Shown one piece after another: positions 22,309 to 31,120 of a stretch of DNA of 42,763 nt. The stretch lies in IMG/VR virus record IMGVR_UViG_3300010883_008028, positions 1 through 42,763 of that record, one strand, 5' to 3'. The translations under genes and the position numbers were made by a program. Source of the stretch: a virus. The notes beneath the pieces were generated by a model. It did not search any database, was not told where the DNA came from, and saw only the letters and a program-made list of their open reading frames with translations. Each line of letters begins with the position of its first letter. The stretch's first letter is position 1.

Positions 22309-23614
22309 GCTCAACATTAACGGGTCTGGGTTTTGTACTGCGCCATGGACACACACTTACGTTTCTCCTCAAGGGGAGAGGCGACTGTGTTGTGCCAGTA
22401 GAGAAGAAGCTAAATTCCAAAAACAATATTTGGATAGTGGTACTAAGAAAGGCAAGTTTGAACCAGAGACATTAGAAGAACACTGGAACAGTGATTATAT
22501 GAAAGACATTCGCAAGAGAATGTTGGCCGGTGAAAAACTAAAAGAATGTGAAGTATGCAATGACCAAGTTTTAAATCTACATACTTACAGGAAGTATTTT
22601 ACTGAGACATTGTTTCCACACAAGGTGGAAGATATAATCGCCAATACTGCGATGGATGGCACTTATAGTGACCTCCCAGTTTCATATGACTACCGCATAT
22701 CTAATCTATGCAACTTTAAATGCCGCATGTGCGGAGAACAACTTTCGTCTAGTTGGGAGGCAGAGAAAAAGAAACATAATCTCATTGATGTTAAACAAGA
22801 CCCTTGGATGGAACCCACCAATAGAAAGAAGATAACCAATTTCCAAGAAGAAGTATTGGAAGTGGAATTGCAGAGGGCTGTTGATAATAAGACGATAGAA
22901 GAAATCTATTGGGTTGGCGGTGAACCATTGATGTGGGAACGTCATTGGACTATCATGCAACAGTTGGTAGACAATGGTCACTCGAAAAATGTCACCATCC
23001 GTTATAACACAAATCTGAGCCGTGTCAAGTATAAAGACTATAACTTGTGGGACATGTTGCCACACTTCAAGAATGTTAACATATGTGCCAGTATTGATGG
23101 TGCGTATGATGTCGGTGAATATATCAGAGATGGGTTGGTATGGAGTGAGTGGATAGAGAACTTTAAATCGGGTATGTTTCTCATTGACCAATTTGGTGAT
23201 GATGCATTGGTGCTTGATGTAACACTAACTACGCCGGGATTATTTCATCTCAAACAGATGTTTGATGTTGCTAGGTCACTTGATGTAAAATCGTACTTCA
23301 AGTTCACTTATGCATTCGACCCCAGTGTTGTCATGTCACCTTTCTGTTTACCTAAAAATATTCTTGAACCATTGGTAAATGATTTACTGGAATACATTGA
23401 ACCCAACCTAACATGGAAGACTAAGGTGTATAAAGAATCATTGGTGAGTCTAATAAATAGAGAGTCGTTTGATGAGCAATGGCCGAACTCATATAAAGAT
23501 GGACTTAAACGTGGTAAAGAGTTTCAAGTTTATCTAGATGATTTGAGAAATACTAAATTGAAATTCGTGGATACACTTCACGGAGATGCTGTGGATTGGT
23601 GGGATAGAATATGA
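22298..23614 (+). CDS. Radical SAM protein 4 (type B, N-terminal SPASM-like)
   Basis: A 438-residue radical SAM enzyme. The core motif is CNFKCRMC (Cys138, 142, 145) and WVGGEPLMWE follows. The N-terminus has GFCTAPWTHTYVSPQGERRLCC and KECEVCND, which is the SPASM-domain signature (C-x-x-P-W … G-x-x-x-x-C-C … C-x-x-C), but placed before the core. The mid-region CASIDGAYDVGEYIRDG matches the A-S-[IV]-D-[GT] strand seen in all family members. Start at ATG 22298 has AGGTGA upstream; GTG 22292 is in frame too. Gene overlap with protein 3 is 11 bases. Confidence 0.8.
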   Translation: MTSRLNINGSGFCTAPWTHTYVSPQGERRLCCASREEAKFQKQYLDSGTKKGKFEPETLEEHWNSDYMKDIRKRMLAGEKLKECEVCNDQVLNLHTYRKYFTETLFPHKVEDIIANTAMDGTYSDLPVSYDYRISNLCNFKCRMCGEQLSSSWEAEKKKHNLIDVKQDPWMEPTNRKKITNFQEEVLEVELQRAVDNKTIEEIYWVGGEPLMWERHWTIMQQLVDNGHSKNVTIRYNTNLSRVKYKDYNLWDMLPHFKNVNICASIDGAYDVGEYIRDGLVWSEWIENFKSGMFLIDQFGDDALVLDVTLTTPGLFHLKQMFDVARSLDVKSYFKFTYAFDPSVVMSPFCLPKNILEPLVNDLLEYIEPNLTWKTKVYKESLVSLINRESFDEQWPNSYKDGLKRGKEFQVYLDDLRNTKLKFVDTLHGDAVDWWDRI

Positions 23615-24843
23615 GTAAAACATTTTGTCCTTTGCCTTGGAATCACTTAGCAACCCATCCTCATGGGATATGCACCCTGTGTTGCGAATCAAACCAAGAC
23701 GATGGTATATCACAAGCCTTTAATGATACGAAGAATGATGCCTTCCGTAAAGCATTGACACTACAGACGGTTGAAGATTTCTCTGAGATTACAAACTCCG
23801 ATAGTTTTAGTAAAGTTAGATTGCAGATGCTCAATGGCGAAAAACCTATTGAGTGTAACAAGTGTTGGGATGCGGAAAGTGTAGGGAATAAAAGTAAACG
23901 GTATTACGAGAGTCGCCGACTTCCATTGACGTTGGAAGAGGCAATAGAAAATACAAATGATGATGGTACACTCAAGGAAGTTAACTATGAGTTTGTAGAA
24001 CTGCGACTAGGCAATCATTGTAATGTCCAGTGCCGAACATGCAATCCATATTCAAGTTCTCGTTGGTTAAAAGATTGGGATACGGTAAATCCAGAAAGAC
24101 GGTCTCTCCCAGAGTTTACGAGAGTAAGTAGTTTTAACTGGCCCTTGGATGAAGATTTCTGGACTAAGTTATTGGATAGAAGTGGTAACCTAAAGTGCCT
24201 GTATATCAATGGTGGTGAACCCTTTCTCATAGACAAACATTTTGCATTCTTAGAGACATTGGTTGAACGGGGAATCGCAAAGGATGTTGAGATAGTATAT
24301 TCTACCAACTGTACAATTATTAACCATTCATACGAAGACATATGGAAGAACTTTAGAAAGGTTCAGTTTATGTTATCGATTGATGACCTTGAAGAAAGGA
24401 ACGAGTACATCAGAACATACACCGCATGGGGAAAGGTGTTGTCGTTTGTTGAGTGGATGGATGAGATATGCGGCAAGTATGATAACTTGGATTATAACAT
24501 ATTACAAACGGTGTCGGTATATAACATTTTATACATCCCAGAGTTCTACGAATATTTCAAGGGGTTTCATATAAGTCACAACTTTGTAAATGACCCCGCT
24601 CACTTTGACCCGTTGATACTACCACGGGATGTGCAAGAAATAATTGTAGATAGAATCGGTGACCTTACAGATGATGTTGCGAATTACTTAAATGTGAAAA
24701 GAAAACAAGGGGACATTTCGGTTGCTAATCTTTCGCCACTGCAAACCTTTTTTGAAAAGACCAGAACTATGGACACAATGAAAAAGACTTCATTTGAGGA
24801 TACGTTCCCAGAACTTTATGAGTTGATAAAAAATTATGAGTGA
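23611..24843 (+). CDS. Radical SAM protein 5 (type B)
   Basis: A 410-residue radical SAM enzyme. SPASM-like N-terminus: C6-PLPWNHLATHPHG, C24-C25, and C82-NKC85-W. Core CNVQCRTC (Cys137, 141, 144) and INGGEPFLID near residue 200. The later strand reads MLSIDDLEERNEYIR where others have ASIDG. The C-terminal tail DTFPELYELI keeps the group pattern. It overlaps protein 4 by four bases (ATGA) and protein 6 by eight. The N-terminal region aligns position by position with proteins 6 and 7. Confidence 0.8.
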   Translation: MSKTFCPLPWNHLATHPHGICTLCCESNQDDGISQAFNDTKNDAFRKALTLQTVEDFSEITNSDSFSKVRLQMLNGEKPIECNKCWDAESVGNKSKRYYESRRLPLTLEEAIENTNDDGTLKEVNYEFVELRLGNHCNVQCRTCNPYSSSRWLKDWDTVNPERRSLPEFTRVSSFNWPLDEDFWTKLLDRSGNLKCLYINGGEPFLIDKHFAFLETLVERGIAKDVEIVYSTNCTIINHSYEDIWKNFRKVQFMLSIDDLEERNEYIRTYTAWGKVLSFVEWMDEICGKYDNLDYNILQTVSVYNILYIPEFYEYFKGFHISHNFVNDPAHFDPLILPRDVQEIIVDRIGDLTDDVANYLNVKRKQGDISVANLSPLQTFFEKTRTMDTMKKTSFEDTFPELYELIKNYE

Positions 24844-26056
24844 TAGAAAGAATATATGTATGTTGCCGTGGGTTCATCTACACACATGGCCGAATGGAAA
24901 TGTCTACCCGTGTTGTTTAACCCCAATGGAACATATTGCTGGCAATCTGAACGAGAATAGTTTGGAAGAGATATACAACAGTGATTTAATAAAAGACATT
25001 CGGGTTAAGATGATAGATGATGAAAGACCAGAACCCTGTAATCGATGTTACCACCATGAAGATGCTGGTGGCATGTCAATGCGACATAGAGCAAACACTA
25101 GTTGGTCTAAATACGAACACATGATTGATGAGACCAAAGAGGACGGTACGGTAGAAGAAATGAAACTACCATACTGGGACTTTAGGTTTTCTAATATCTG
25201 CAATTTCAAATGTCGTAGTTGTGGCCCTCAGTTGAGTACTGGTTGGTATCCTGATATTAAGAAGATTGCTGTCATGGAAACTGGTAGGTCTTTCCTACCC
25301 GATGATATTCCAAAGAACAATAAGTTTGATTTGTGGGAACAGATAGAACCATACTTTGAAGATGTCGAAGAGATATACTTTGCCGGCGGCGAACCTCTTA
25401 TAATGGAAGAACACTATCGCATTCTAAAAAAACTTGATTCGATGGGGAGACATGATGTTTTGTTGCGATACAATACAAACTTCAGTGAGATGCGATATAA
25501 AGATTTGCATGTGTTGGAGTTCTGGCCCAAGTTTAAAAATGTAGAAGTTGGTGCAAGTATTGACGGCATGGGCGAGGAGGGTGAGTTCATCCGCAGTGGA
25601 TTTAGTTGGCAACAATTTAAAGACAACAGAACTAAAATGAAACAGACATGCCCTCATGTAAACTTTTATGTGAGTAGTACAATCAGTATTCAGAATGCCT
25701 ATCATATAGTGCCATTCCACCATACACTTGTTGAGGGTGGATGGATTGATAGTTATAATTCGTTCAATGTTAACATTGTCACCGAACCAAACCATCTTGA
25801 TATAAGAATTTTACCACAACATCATAAAGTTAAATTAGAGAAACTTTACCAAGAACACATTGACATGTTATCCGATGTAGGTGATTGGTCTGCAAAACAG
25901 GGGTTCGATAGTTTGAAAAACCATTTGATGCAAGATATCGAAACTGCCGGAGAACATCTTGAAGTGTTCAAATACAAGATGAAACAAGTTGACAAGATAC
26001 GAGAAGAAAACTTTTCGGAAACTTTCCCAGAGATGAGTGATTTGTATGGGCTTTAA
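24836..26056 (+). CDS. Radical SAM protein 6 (type B)
   Basis: A 406-residue radical SAM enzyme. N-terminal SPASM-like block: C8-MLPWVHLHTWPNGNVYPCC (to Cys27), a GNLNENSLEEIYNSD segment typical of SPASM domains, and C68-NRC71. Core CNFKCRSC (Cys122, 126, 129), then FAGGEPLIMEEH. The SIDGMGEEGEFIRSG strand and the NFSETFPEM tail match the group. It is the clearest case in the cluster of a full SPASM-type consensus located ahead of the core. It overlaps the unknown gene at 26046 by 11 bases. Confidence 0.82.
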   Translation: MSDRKNICMLPWVHLHTWPNGNVYPCCLTPMEHIAGNLNENSLEEIYNSDLIKDIRVKMIDDERPEPCNRCYHHEDAGGMSMRHRANTSWSKYEHMIDETKEDGTVEEMKLPYWDFRFSNICNFKCRSCGPQLSTGWYPDIKKIAVMETGRSFLPDDIPKNNKFDLWEQIEPYFEDVEEIYFAGGEPLIMEEHYRILKKLDSMGRHDVLLRYNTNFSEMRYKDLHVLEFWPKFKNVEVGASIDGMGEEGEFIRSGFSWQQFKDNRTKMKQTCPHVNFYVSSTISIQNAYHIVPFHHTLVEGGWIDSYNSFNVNIVTEPNHLDIRILPQHHKVKLEKLYQEHIDMLSDVGDWSAKQGFDSLKNHLMQDIETAGEHLEVFKYKMKQVDKIREENFSETFPEMSDLYGL

Positions 26057-27209
26057 AGAAACCAAGACACGGGACGCTGATGATTATTTCTTTGACGAAA
26101 GTTACTCTGCTGATAGTTTTTTGATGTCAGCAAAACCGATGTTAAATAAGATTATTGTGATTCGGTTATGTAATTCAAGGGATAGTAGTGTAGAACCATT
26201 TGATATGAAAATACAACTAGATGATAATCCAGCTGTTGATTTGTGGTATCAGAGATTTAAATATGAGTTAAAGTCGGAAGCCTTTTTCAGAAAAGAACAT
26301 GTGTTTATGGGTGAGAGTACTCTCACTACAGAGGAAATGATTGGTCGGGTCAATACCACATTAGACCATATATCCAAGTTTGACTTTGTTGCCGAACAGT
26401 GGTCACGGTGGCATGACTTTGTTGCTGCAGACCAGACAAATGTTATTGACCACCCCATCAGTGAGAACCCAGACATATCCGTTAGATTGACAATGGAAGA
26501 TTTTGCGGGTGGCAATGATAACAAAAAAATGAATATTGTTCATAACTACTTCCCCCTTCTTAGCGGCCCGGCCCTCAAAACCGCCGCATATATGTACATA
26601 GCTACAGATAGTATTAAGGCGAGTATCATGCGTTTGAACTTAGAGGTTCACGAACTCCATACTACCTTACAGAATGATAGTGATGCGCCGGAAGACTTTA
26701 ATATGCATCTCAATATATCATGGCAACGGGCTCCAAAACATCTACCGTCATTGCCAGATTGTTTCAATGAATTGTTTACACCATACAATAAGTTTGGTGA
26801 TGTGCTGTTGGGGTTTCCACAAGTTGGCAAGACTCACATAGAGGCATACGCAGAAGAAGACGAAGAATTAGAAGATGAACACATCGAACCTATTAAGTTT
26901 TTAGCCGGAGACATGTTAATAAGATTATCAACTGATATGGATGATAATTGGGTGGATGGATTTCATGCGTGGTTGGTTGAACAGGGATTAGACCCAAATG
27001 ACCCAGCTGGAAGATATGGGTTTGCGAAACTTGGTCGGGTTGTAGACTGTGATTTGGAATATGTGCGTAACAGTATATCGGGTAAGTATGATGACATAGA
27101 TAAGATAACTATTACAGACCCACTCGCCGGAGATGAAGAATATCACTACCCATATAGTAGATTTGATGATAATTACAAGGAGAAGTTTTTGGAGTATTTA
27201 AATGACTGA
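26046..27209 (+). CDS. Unknown protein embedded among the radical SAM genes
   Basis: A 387-residue protein without cysteine motifs, signal peptide or membrane segments; I do not recognise it. Features: an acidic N-terminus, VHNYFPLLSGPALKTAAYMYIATDSIKASIMRLNLEVHELH in the middle, FNMHLNISWQ, a loop GFPQVGKTHIEAYAEEDEELEDEH (the GKT is not in a Walker A context), and WVDGFHAWLVEQGLDPNDPAGRYG. I used ATG 26046; a GTG at 26037 is in frame. Placed between radical SAM genes 6 and 7 with overlaps on both sides (11 and 8 bases), it could be a partner, scaffold or substrate-handling protein. Confidence 0.65.
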   Translation: MGFKETKTRDADDYFFDESYSADSFLMSAKPMLNKIIVIRLCNSRDSSVEPFDMKIQLDDNPAVDLWYQRFKYELKSEAFFRKEHVFMGESTLTTEEMIGRVNTTLDHISKFDFVAEQWSRWHDFVAADQTNVIDHPISENPDISVRLTMEDFAGGNDNKKMNIVHNYFPLLSGPALKTAAYMYIATDSIKASIMRLNLEVHELHTTLQNDSDAPEDFNMHLNISWQRAPKHLPSLPDCFNELFTPYNKFGDVLLGFPQVGKTHIEAYAEEDEELEDEHIEPIKFLAGDMLIRLSTDMDDNWVDGFHAWLVEQGLDPNDPAGRYGFAKLGRVVDCDLEYVRNSISGKYDDIDKITITDPLAGDEEYHYPYSRFDDNYKEKFLEYLND

Positions 27210-28386
27210 TACGATATGCGTGTTGCCTTGGGTACATACCGAATTCACTACAGACGGAACATCAAACCCATGTTGTTTGTATCGCGCTGAACCAATGGGA
27301 GATTTGAAATCGGAGAATTTCCTAGATGTTTGGAATGGGGAAAACTATACCAATCTAAGAAAAGAATTTCTTGCAGGGGGGAAACCAAAAGGTTGTTCTC
27401 AGTGCTGGGAAGGTGAAGAAGCTGGATATCAATCAAAACGATTGCAGGACAATAAACGGTTTGCAAAACAGTTTGATGAAATAACGGAAACTCGGAACTT
27501 TATTGCTACCGATACACCAAAGTATCTTGACTTGAAATTTGGTACTCTGTGTAATCTGAAGTGCCGAACATGCGGCAGTATTAATAGTTCAAATTGGCAA
27601 ACTGATGAGAAGAAGTTATATGGTAGAATTCTAAACAAAAAAGACCCATTGTGGATTGTTAAAAATCCAACGGTGTGGGATGAACTGTTTGAAATTATGC
27701 CATTGGTGGAACAAATGGATTTCACAGGTGGTGAACCATTTATGATAGCAGAACACTTTGACTTGTTGCGAAGAGTTGTGGAGTCTGGCCATGCCCATCA
27801 TGTATCGTTGCATTATAACACAAATGGAACTATTCGCCCATCACAAGAGATATTCGATTTATGGGAACAGTTTAAGTCGTGTGAAATAATGTTTAGTCTC
27901 GATGGAATATATGAGAAATTTGAATACATGCGCCACCCAGCAAAATGGGATGAAGTCTGGAACAATTACAACCACTTCAAATCGATAGATTGGATGCATG
28001 TACAAGTTTGTCATACGGTAAGTATTTACAATGTTTATTACTTAGAAGAGTTTATAGAAAAGTTTGGCAGAGAAAACATATACCTTAACTTGTTGCATTT
28101 CCCTAGGGCCTATTGCGTTAGGAATATGCCAGATAAAGTGAAAGAACGGGTTGCTCAGAGACTTATAAATATCCCTGACATGGAAGACATAATTTCTTTT
28201 ATGAATCAAGAACCACATTACGATAAATTAGACCTTGGGTTTTTGTCCGTGACTGAAAAACTGGACGAAATAAGAAGTGAAAATTTCAGTGAATGCTTTT
28301 CAGAATTTTATAGGATATTGGTAGATGGCGGAATCAACGAAGAACCTTGGGTCGTTAGAGAATACTTTAGACCAGTTAGTCAGTGA
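27202..28386 (+). CDS. Radical SAM protein 7 (type B)
   Basis: A 394-residue radical SAM enzyme. N-terminal SPASM-like block C6-VLPWVHTEFTTDG…NPC24-C25, followed by GDLKSENFLDVWNGENYTNLR, the usual SPASM helix, and C65-SQC68-W. Core CNLKCRTC (Cys117, 121, 124); FTGGEPFMIAEH near residue 175. The mid-strand is MFSLDGIYEKFEYMRHP. The tail SENFSECFSEFY matches the family. The last 62 bases overlap the start of the glycosyltransferase-like gene. This is the end of the tandem array. Confidence 0.82.
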   Translation: MTDTICVLPWVHTEFTTDGTSNPCCLYRAEPMGDLKSENFLDVWNGENYTNLRKEFLAGGKPKGCSQCWEGEEAGYQSKRLQDNKRFAKQFDEITETRNFIATDTPKYLDLKFGTLCNLKCRTCGSINSSNWQTDEKKLYGRILNKKDPLWIVKNPTVWDELFEIMPLVEQMDFTGGEPFMIAEHFDLLRRVVESGHAHHVSLHYNTNGTIRPSQEIFDLWEQFKSCEIMFSLDGIYEKFEYMRHPAKWDEVWNNYNHFKSIDWMHVQVCHTVSIYNVYYLEEFIEKFGRENIYLNLLHFPRAYCVRNMPDKVKERVAQRLINIPDMEDIISFMNQEPHYDKLDLGFLSVTEKLDEIRSENFSECFSEFYRILVDGGINEEPWVVREYFRPVSQ

Positions 28387-30064
28387 GGTTTCTGGCCTCA
28401 GAAGTGAACTGGCAGATTTAAAAAGAATCAACACCAGTGTCTTGAATAAACATTTGGTGCGGAAGGGGGCTGAGAGAGAACAACATTATATCTTCTTTGA
28501 TAAGGTGAGTCAACAGTATGATCTCAACGATTCGATGTCATGGCCTGCGTGTAATGGTTCTGCCCATCCAGCATCAAATGGCGTTTTTGAAAACATCACT
28601 AACGTCATTGGTCATTATCAAAACGTAGACTGGCCTTTCAAAGTATGTGATATTTCAACTTTCGCTCCACCCAGCAGACACAAAGAAACCAATAATCTTT
28701 ACTTCTTAGAGCCCCAGTTTATATTTACTGAGGCTTGGTCAGATTGTCTTGCAACGCTTTCGCCCGATGTAGTGGGATACCTACAAAACAGGCAAATGGC
28801 ATTAGTACTGTGGTTTCCGCACGAAGGAATGAATTTTTATACTGGATTTAACGCCGTGGGTTGGATGCACCAGTTCCACTTGCAGATGAAGGAACAAAAT
28901 TTAGAAAATTGCATTGCGTATTTTGTGTTTGGTGACCTTGAGTGCCAACGCAATTATGACGAGTGGTTCAAACACCAAGGTGCCGGACGGACAGATTTCC
29001 GATTTGAAAGGGTAATTTCTTATGACTATTTTCACAGGGAGTATTGGACTGAGTACGCAGAAAGAACTGGAATCTTTATAAACAGAACCCACAATATAGA
29101 TTACATGTCGGCCGAAGCTTATGGTAACTCTGAACTTATCGGTGCATTTAATGACTCTGTGTGTATTCCATACGAACACTTTGACCCACAGTTGTTAATA
29201 CAATCGCCAAACCCTTCAATTCAGAAGTCATATGAAGGATGCCAAACAGATGAGGTTCTCGCGGGAGTTCCACATGGCCACGAAAAGACAAAAGACTTGG
29301 TGTGTTTGAATGCACGACCAAGGTCACATAGACCGGCCCTTGTTTCTGAATTGCATAGGTTGGGATATAACAATGATAATTCTTATGTGAGTTACCTTAA
29401 TAGAACTGATATATCACCTACCCTCGACACTTCAGAACATCCAGTAGAGAATCCTTGGAAAGAAATGATGTACAATGGAAGTGATATAACACAATTCACT
29501 GCCAGAAATAATGGATCCTTTGTTTGTTTTCTATCACACGATGTTCAAATTGAATATGTGTATAAATTCTGGTTGAATAGAGACACTGTTATTGCAGACG
29601 CATCGACTGCACAGGTTACCCAAGATGACAGGTTAATGACTACGAGTATGTACAAGGATTCGTTTTTCAGTCTTGTGTCAGAAACACTTTTCAGCGATGA
29701 CCCACATTCGTTGTTCATCACAGAGAAAACATATAAATGTATTGCTTACAGACACCCATTCATGGTTGTTGGTAGTGTGGGTACACTGCGATACCTTAGA
29801 CATCTTGGTTATGAAACCTTCCCAGAAATGTTTGATGAAAGTTATGATAATGAACGTGACCCCAAGAAACGGTTTGCTATCATTGTTAGCAACCTAGAAC
29901 AATGGCATCAATTAACGCACGAAGAAAAGGTCGAGAAGTACAATAGTGTTAGACCTAAACTGTTACGCAACTTTCAACTATTTAAAAACTCGATTGGGAC
30001 ATTTGAACGGGATACGGTAAACGTGTTGGGTCAGTTGTCCTCTCACGGTGTTGAGATTCATTAG
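28325..30064 (+). CDS. Glycosyltransferase-like protein with N-terminal coiled coil
   Basis: A 579-residue protein. Residues 8–45 form a coiled coil (LENTLDQLVSEVSGLRSELADLK), which supports the ATG at 28325 despite a 62-base overlap with the radical SAM gene. The middle (80–330) is mixed alpha/beta with LVLWFPHEGMNFYTGFNAVGW. Residues 470–520 carry the shared motif SETLF…FITEKTYKCIAYRHPFMVVGSVG…LRHLGYETFPEMF, also in 30065 and 1685, resembling the sugar-nucleotide-binding half of GT-B enzymes of the GT10/exostosin type. Sugar donor and acceptor are unknown. The coiled coil could hold it in a complex. Confidence 0.55.
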   Translation: MAESTKNLGSLENTLDQLVSEVSGLRSELADLKRINTSVLNKHLVRKGAEREQHYIFFDKVSQQYDLNDSMSWPACNGSAHPASNGVFENITNVIGHYQNVDWPFKVCDISTFAPPSRHKETNNLYFLEPQFIFTEAWSDCLATLSPDVVGYLQNRQMALVLWFPHEGMNFYTGFNAVGWMHQFHLQMKEQNLENCIAYFVFGDLECQRNYDEWFKHQGAGRTDFRFERVISYDYFHREYWTEYAERTGIFINRTHNIDYMSAEAYGNSELIGAFNDSVCIPYEHFDPQLLIQSPNPSIQKSYEGCQTDEVLAGVPHGHEKTKDLVCLNARPRSHRPALVSELHRLGYNNDNSYVSYLNRTDISPTLDTSEHPVENPWKEMMYNGSDITQFTARNNGSFVCFLSHDVQIEYVYKFWLNRDTVIADASTAQVTQDDRLMTTSMYKDSFFSLVSETLFSDDPHSLFITEKTYKCIAYRHPFMVVGSVGTLRYLRHLGYETFPEMFDESYDNERDPKKRFAIIVSNLEQWHQLTHEEKVEKYNSVRPKLLRNFQLFKNSIGTFERDTVNVLGQLSSHGVEIH

Positions 30065-31120
30065 GTGTCTAGGTATTGGTCTAAGGGGGCAGATATAAAA
30101 AGTGGTAGCGTTCATATCACGGAATTTGAACGTGTGTTTGTTAAAGAATTACAACTACAAATGCCAAGTGATTGCGTTTTGGTAAATTCTACATGGTTTT
30201 CTCTCCCAGAAAATGTAGAAGATATGAAACGATGGTTAAGTCCCATGATAGATACAGATGGGCCTTTTCATCCAAAAGTGTTATTGTACTCTGGCATGGA
30301 TTGGGAAAATGAGACATGCGTGGATACAGCGAGACAGGCGCATCTGTGGTTGCGAAAACACTTTCAAGTAATTGACATTGGTAATACTGGTAAAGGTCAT
30401 TATTTTAGTTTCTGGATGTCTTTTATTCACAAACACCTTGACACCTTCTTTGATCCGTGTTATACTGAGATACCACGGATCAGGAAATACTTCATGTGTT
30501 TGAATCACCAACCGCATGCTCACCGCATCCAATTGCTTAATCTATTTCACCGAATCGGTTGGTTTAGGAAGGCCATTATTTCTGCTGTGATACCACACGA
30601 GGAATATGATTTTCCAAATCCTGTCATCCTCAAGGAAAACAGAGACCCCCGTATCATGGAGAAAGCCATGCCTTGGGAGATTGTCAACGAGAACCACCTA
30701 GCGAATGATATCATTTCTCTTGGTGATCCTATTTACTGGAACTCTCATTTTTGTACCGTTATCACGGAGAGTGTTTTGCACAGTGATGTGTTTTTGAGTG
30801 AAAAGACTTTTAAACCAATGATAGGATTGAGACCGTTTATTATTTATGGTGATGTTGGGATAAATGCGAAACTCAAGGAACTTGGGTTCGATACGTTTGA
30901 AGACTTATTCCCGTTATCGCATAGAACAGACTTCAACATCCCTAGTGACCGCCACATGTTCATTAAAGATGACCTCCTAAATCTAATGAATAAATATACC
31001 ATTGAAGATTTAGAGGAGTTGTATCATAGTTTGGAAGACAGGTTAATGCATAACAGAAAACGAGTTCTTGAGGTTATAAATGAGAACTACACAGCAATCA
31101 CGGAGATTAGTAAATTATGA
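30065..31120 (+). CDS. Glycosyltransferase-like protein (no coiled coil)
   Basis: A 351-residue paralogue of the C-terminal part of the preceding protein. The motif block is ITESVLHSDVFLSEKTFKPMIGLRPFIIYGDVG…LKELGFDTFEDLFP at about residues 235–285; upstream is YFMCLNHQPHAHRIQLLNLFHRIG, comparable to VCLNARPRSHRPALVSELHRLG in the neighbour. The order N-x-R/Q-P-x-x-H-R…EKT is thus conserved in both. The start is GTG immediately after the previous stop codon. The product probably transfers a sugar in the same pathway. It overlaps the dehydrogenase gene by four bases. Confidence 0.55.
   Translation: MSRYWSKGADIKSGSVHITEFERVFVKELQLQMPSDCVLVNSTWFSLPENVEDMKRWLSPMIDTDGPFHPKVLLYSGMDWENETCVDTARQAHLWLRKHFQVIDIGNTGKGHYFSFWMSFIHKHLDTFFDPCYTEIPRIRKYFMCLNHQPHAHRIQLLNLFHRIGWFRKAIISAVIPHEEYDFPNPVILKENRDPRIMEKAMPWEIVNENHLANDIISLGDPIYWNSHFCTVITESVLHSDVFLSEKTFKPMIGLRPFIIYGDVGINAKLKELGFDTFEDLFPLSHRTDFNIPSDRHMFIKDDLLNLMNKYTIEDLEELYHSLEDRLMHNRKRVLEVINENYTAITEISKL

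Noticed and set aside
26820-26835. P-loop (VGKTH) in the unknown protein at 26046
   Set aside because: The GxxxxGK[ST] pattern and a following Walker B are absent; the match is a chance tripeptide.
28161-28172. TATAAATA late promoter inside radical SAM gene 7
   Set aside because: It encodes conserved coding sequence and no gene starts shortly downstream; its extension differs from TATAAATAGG.
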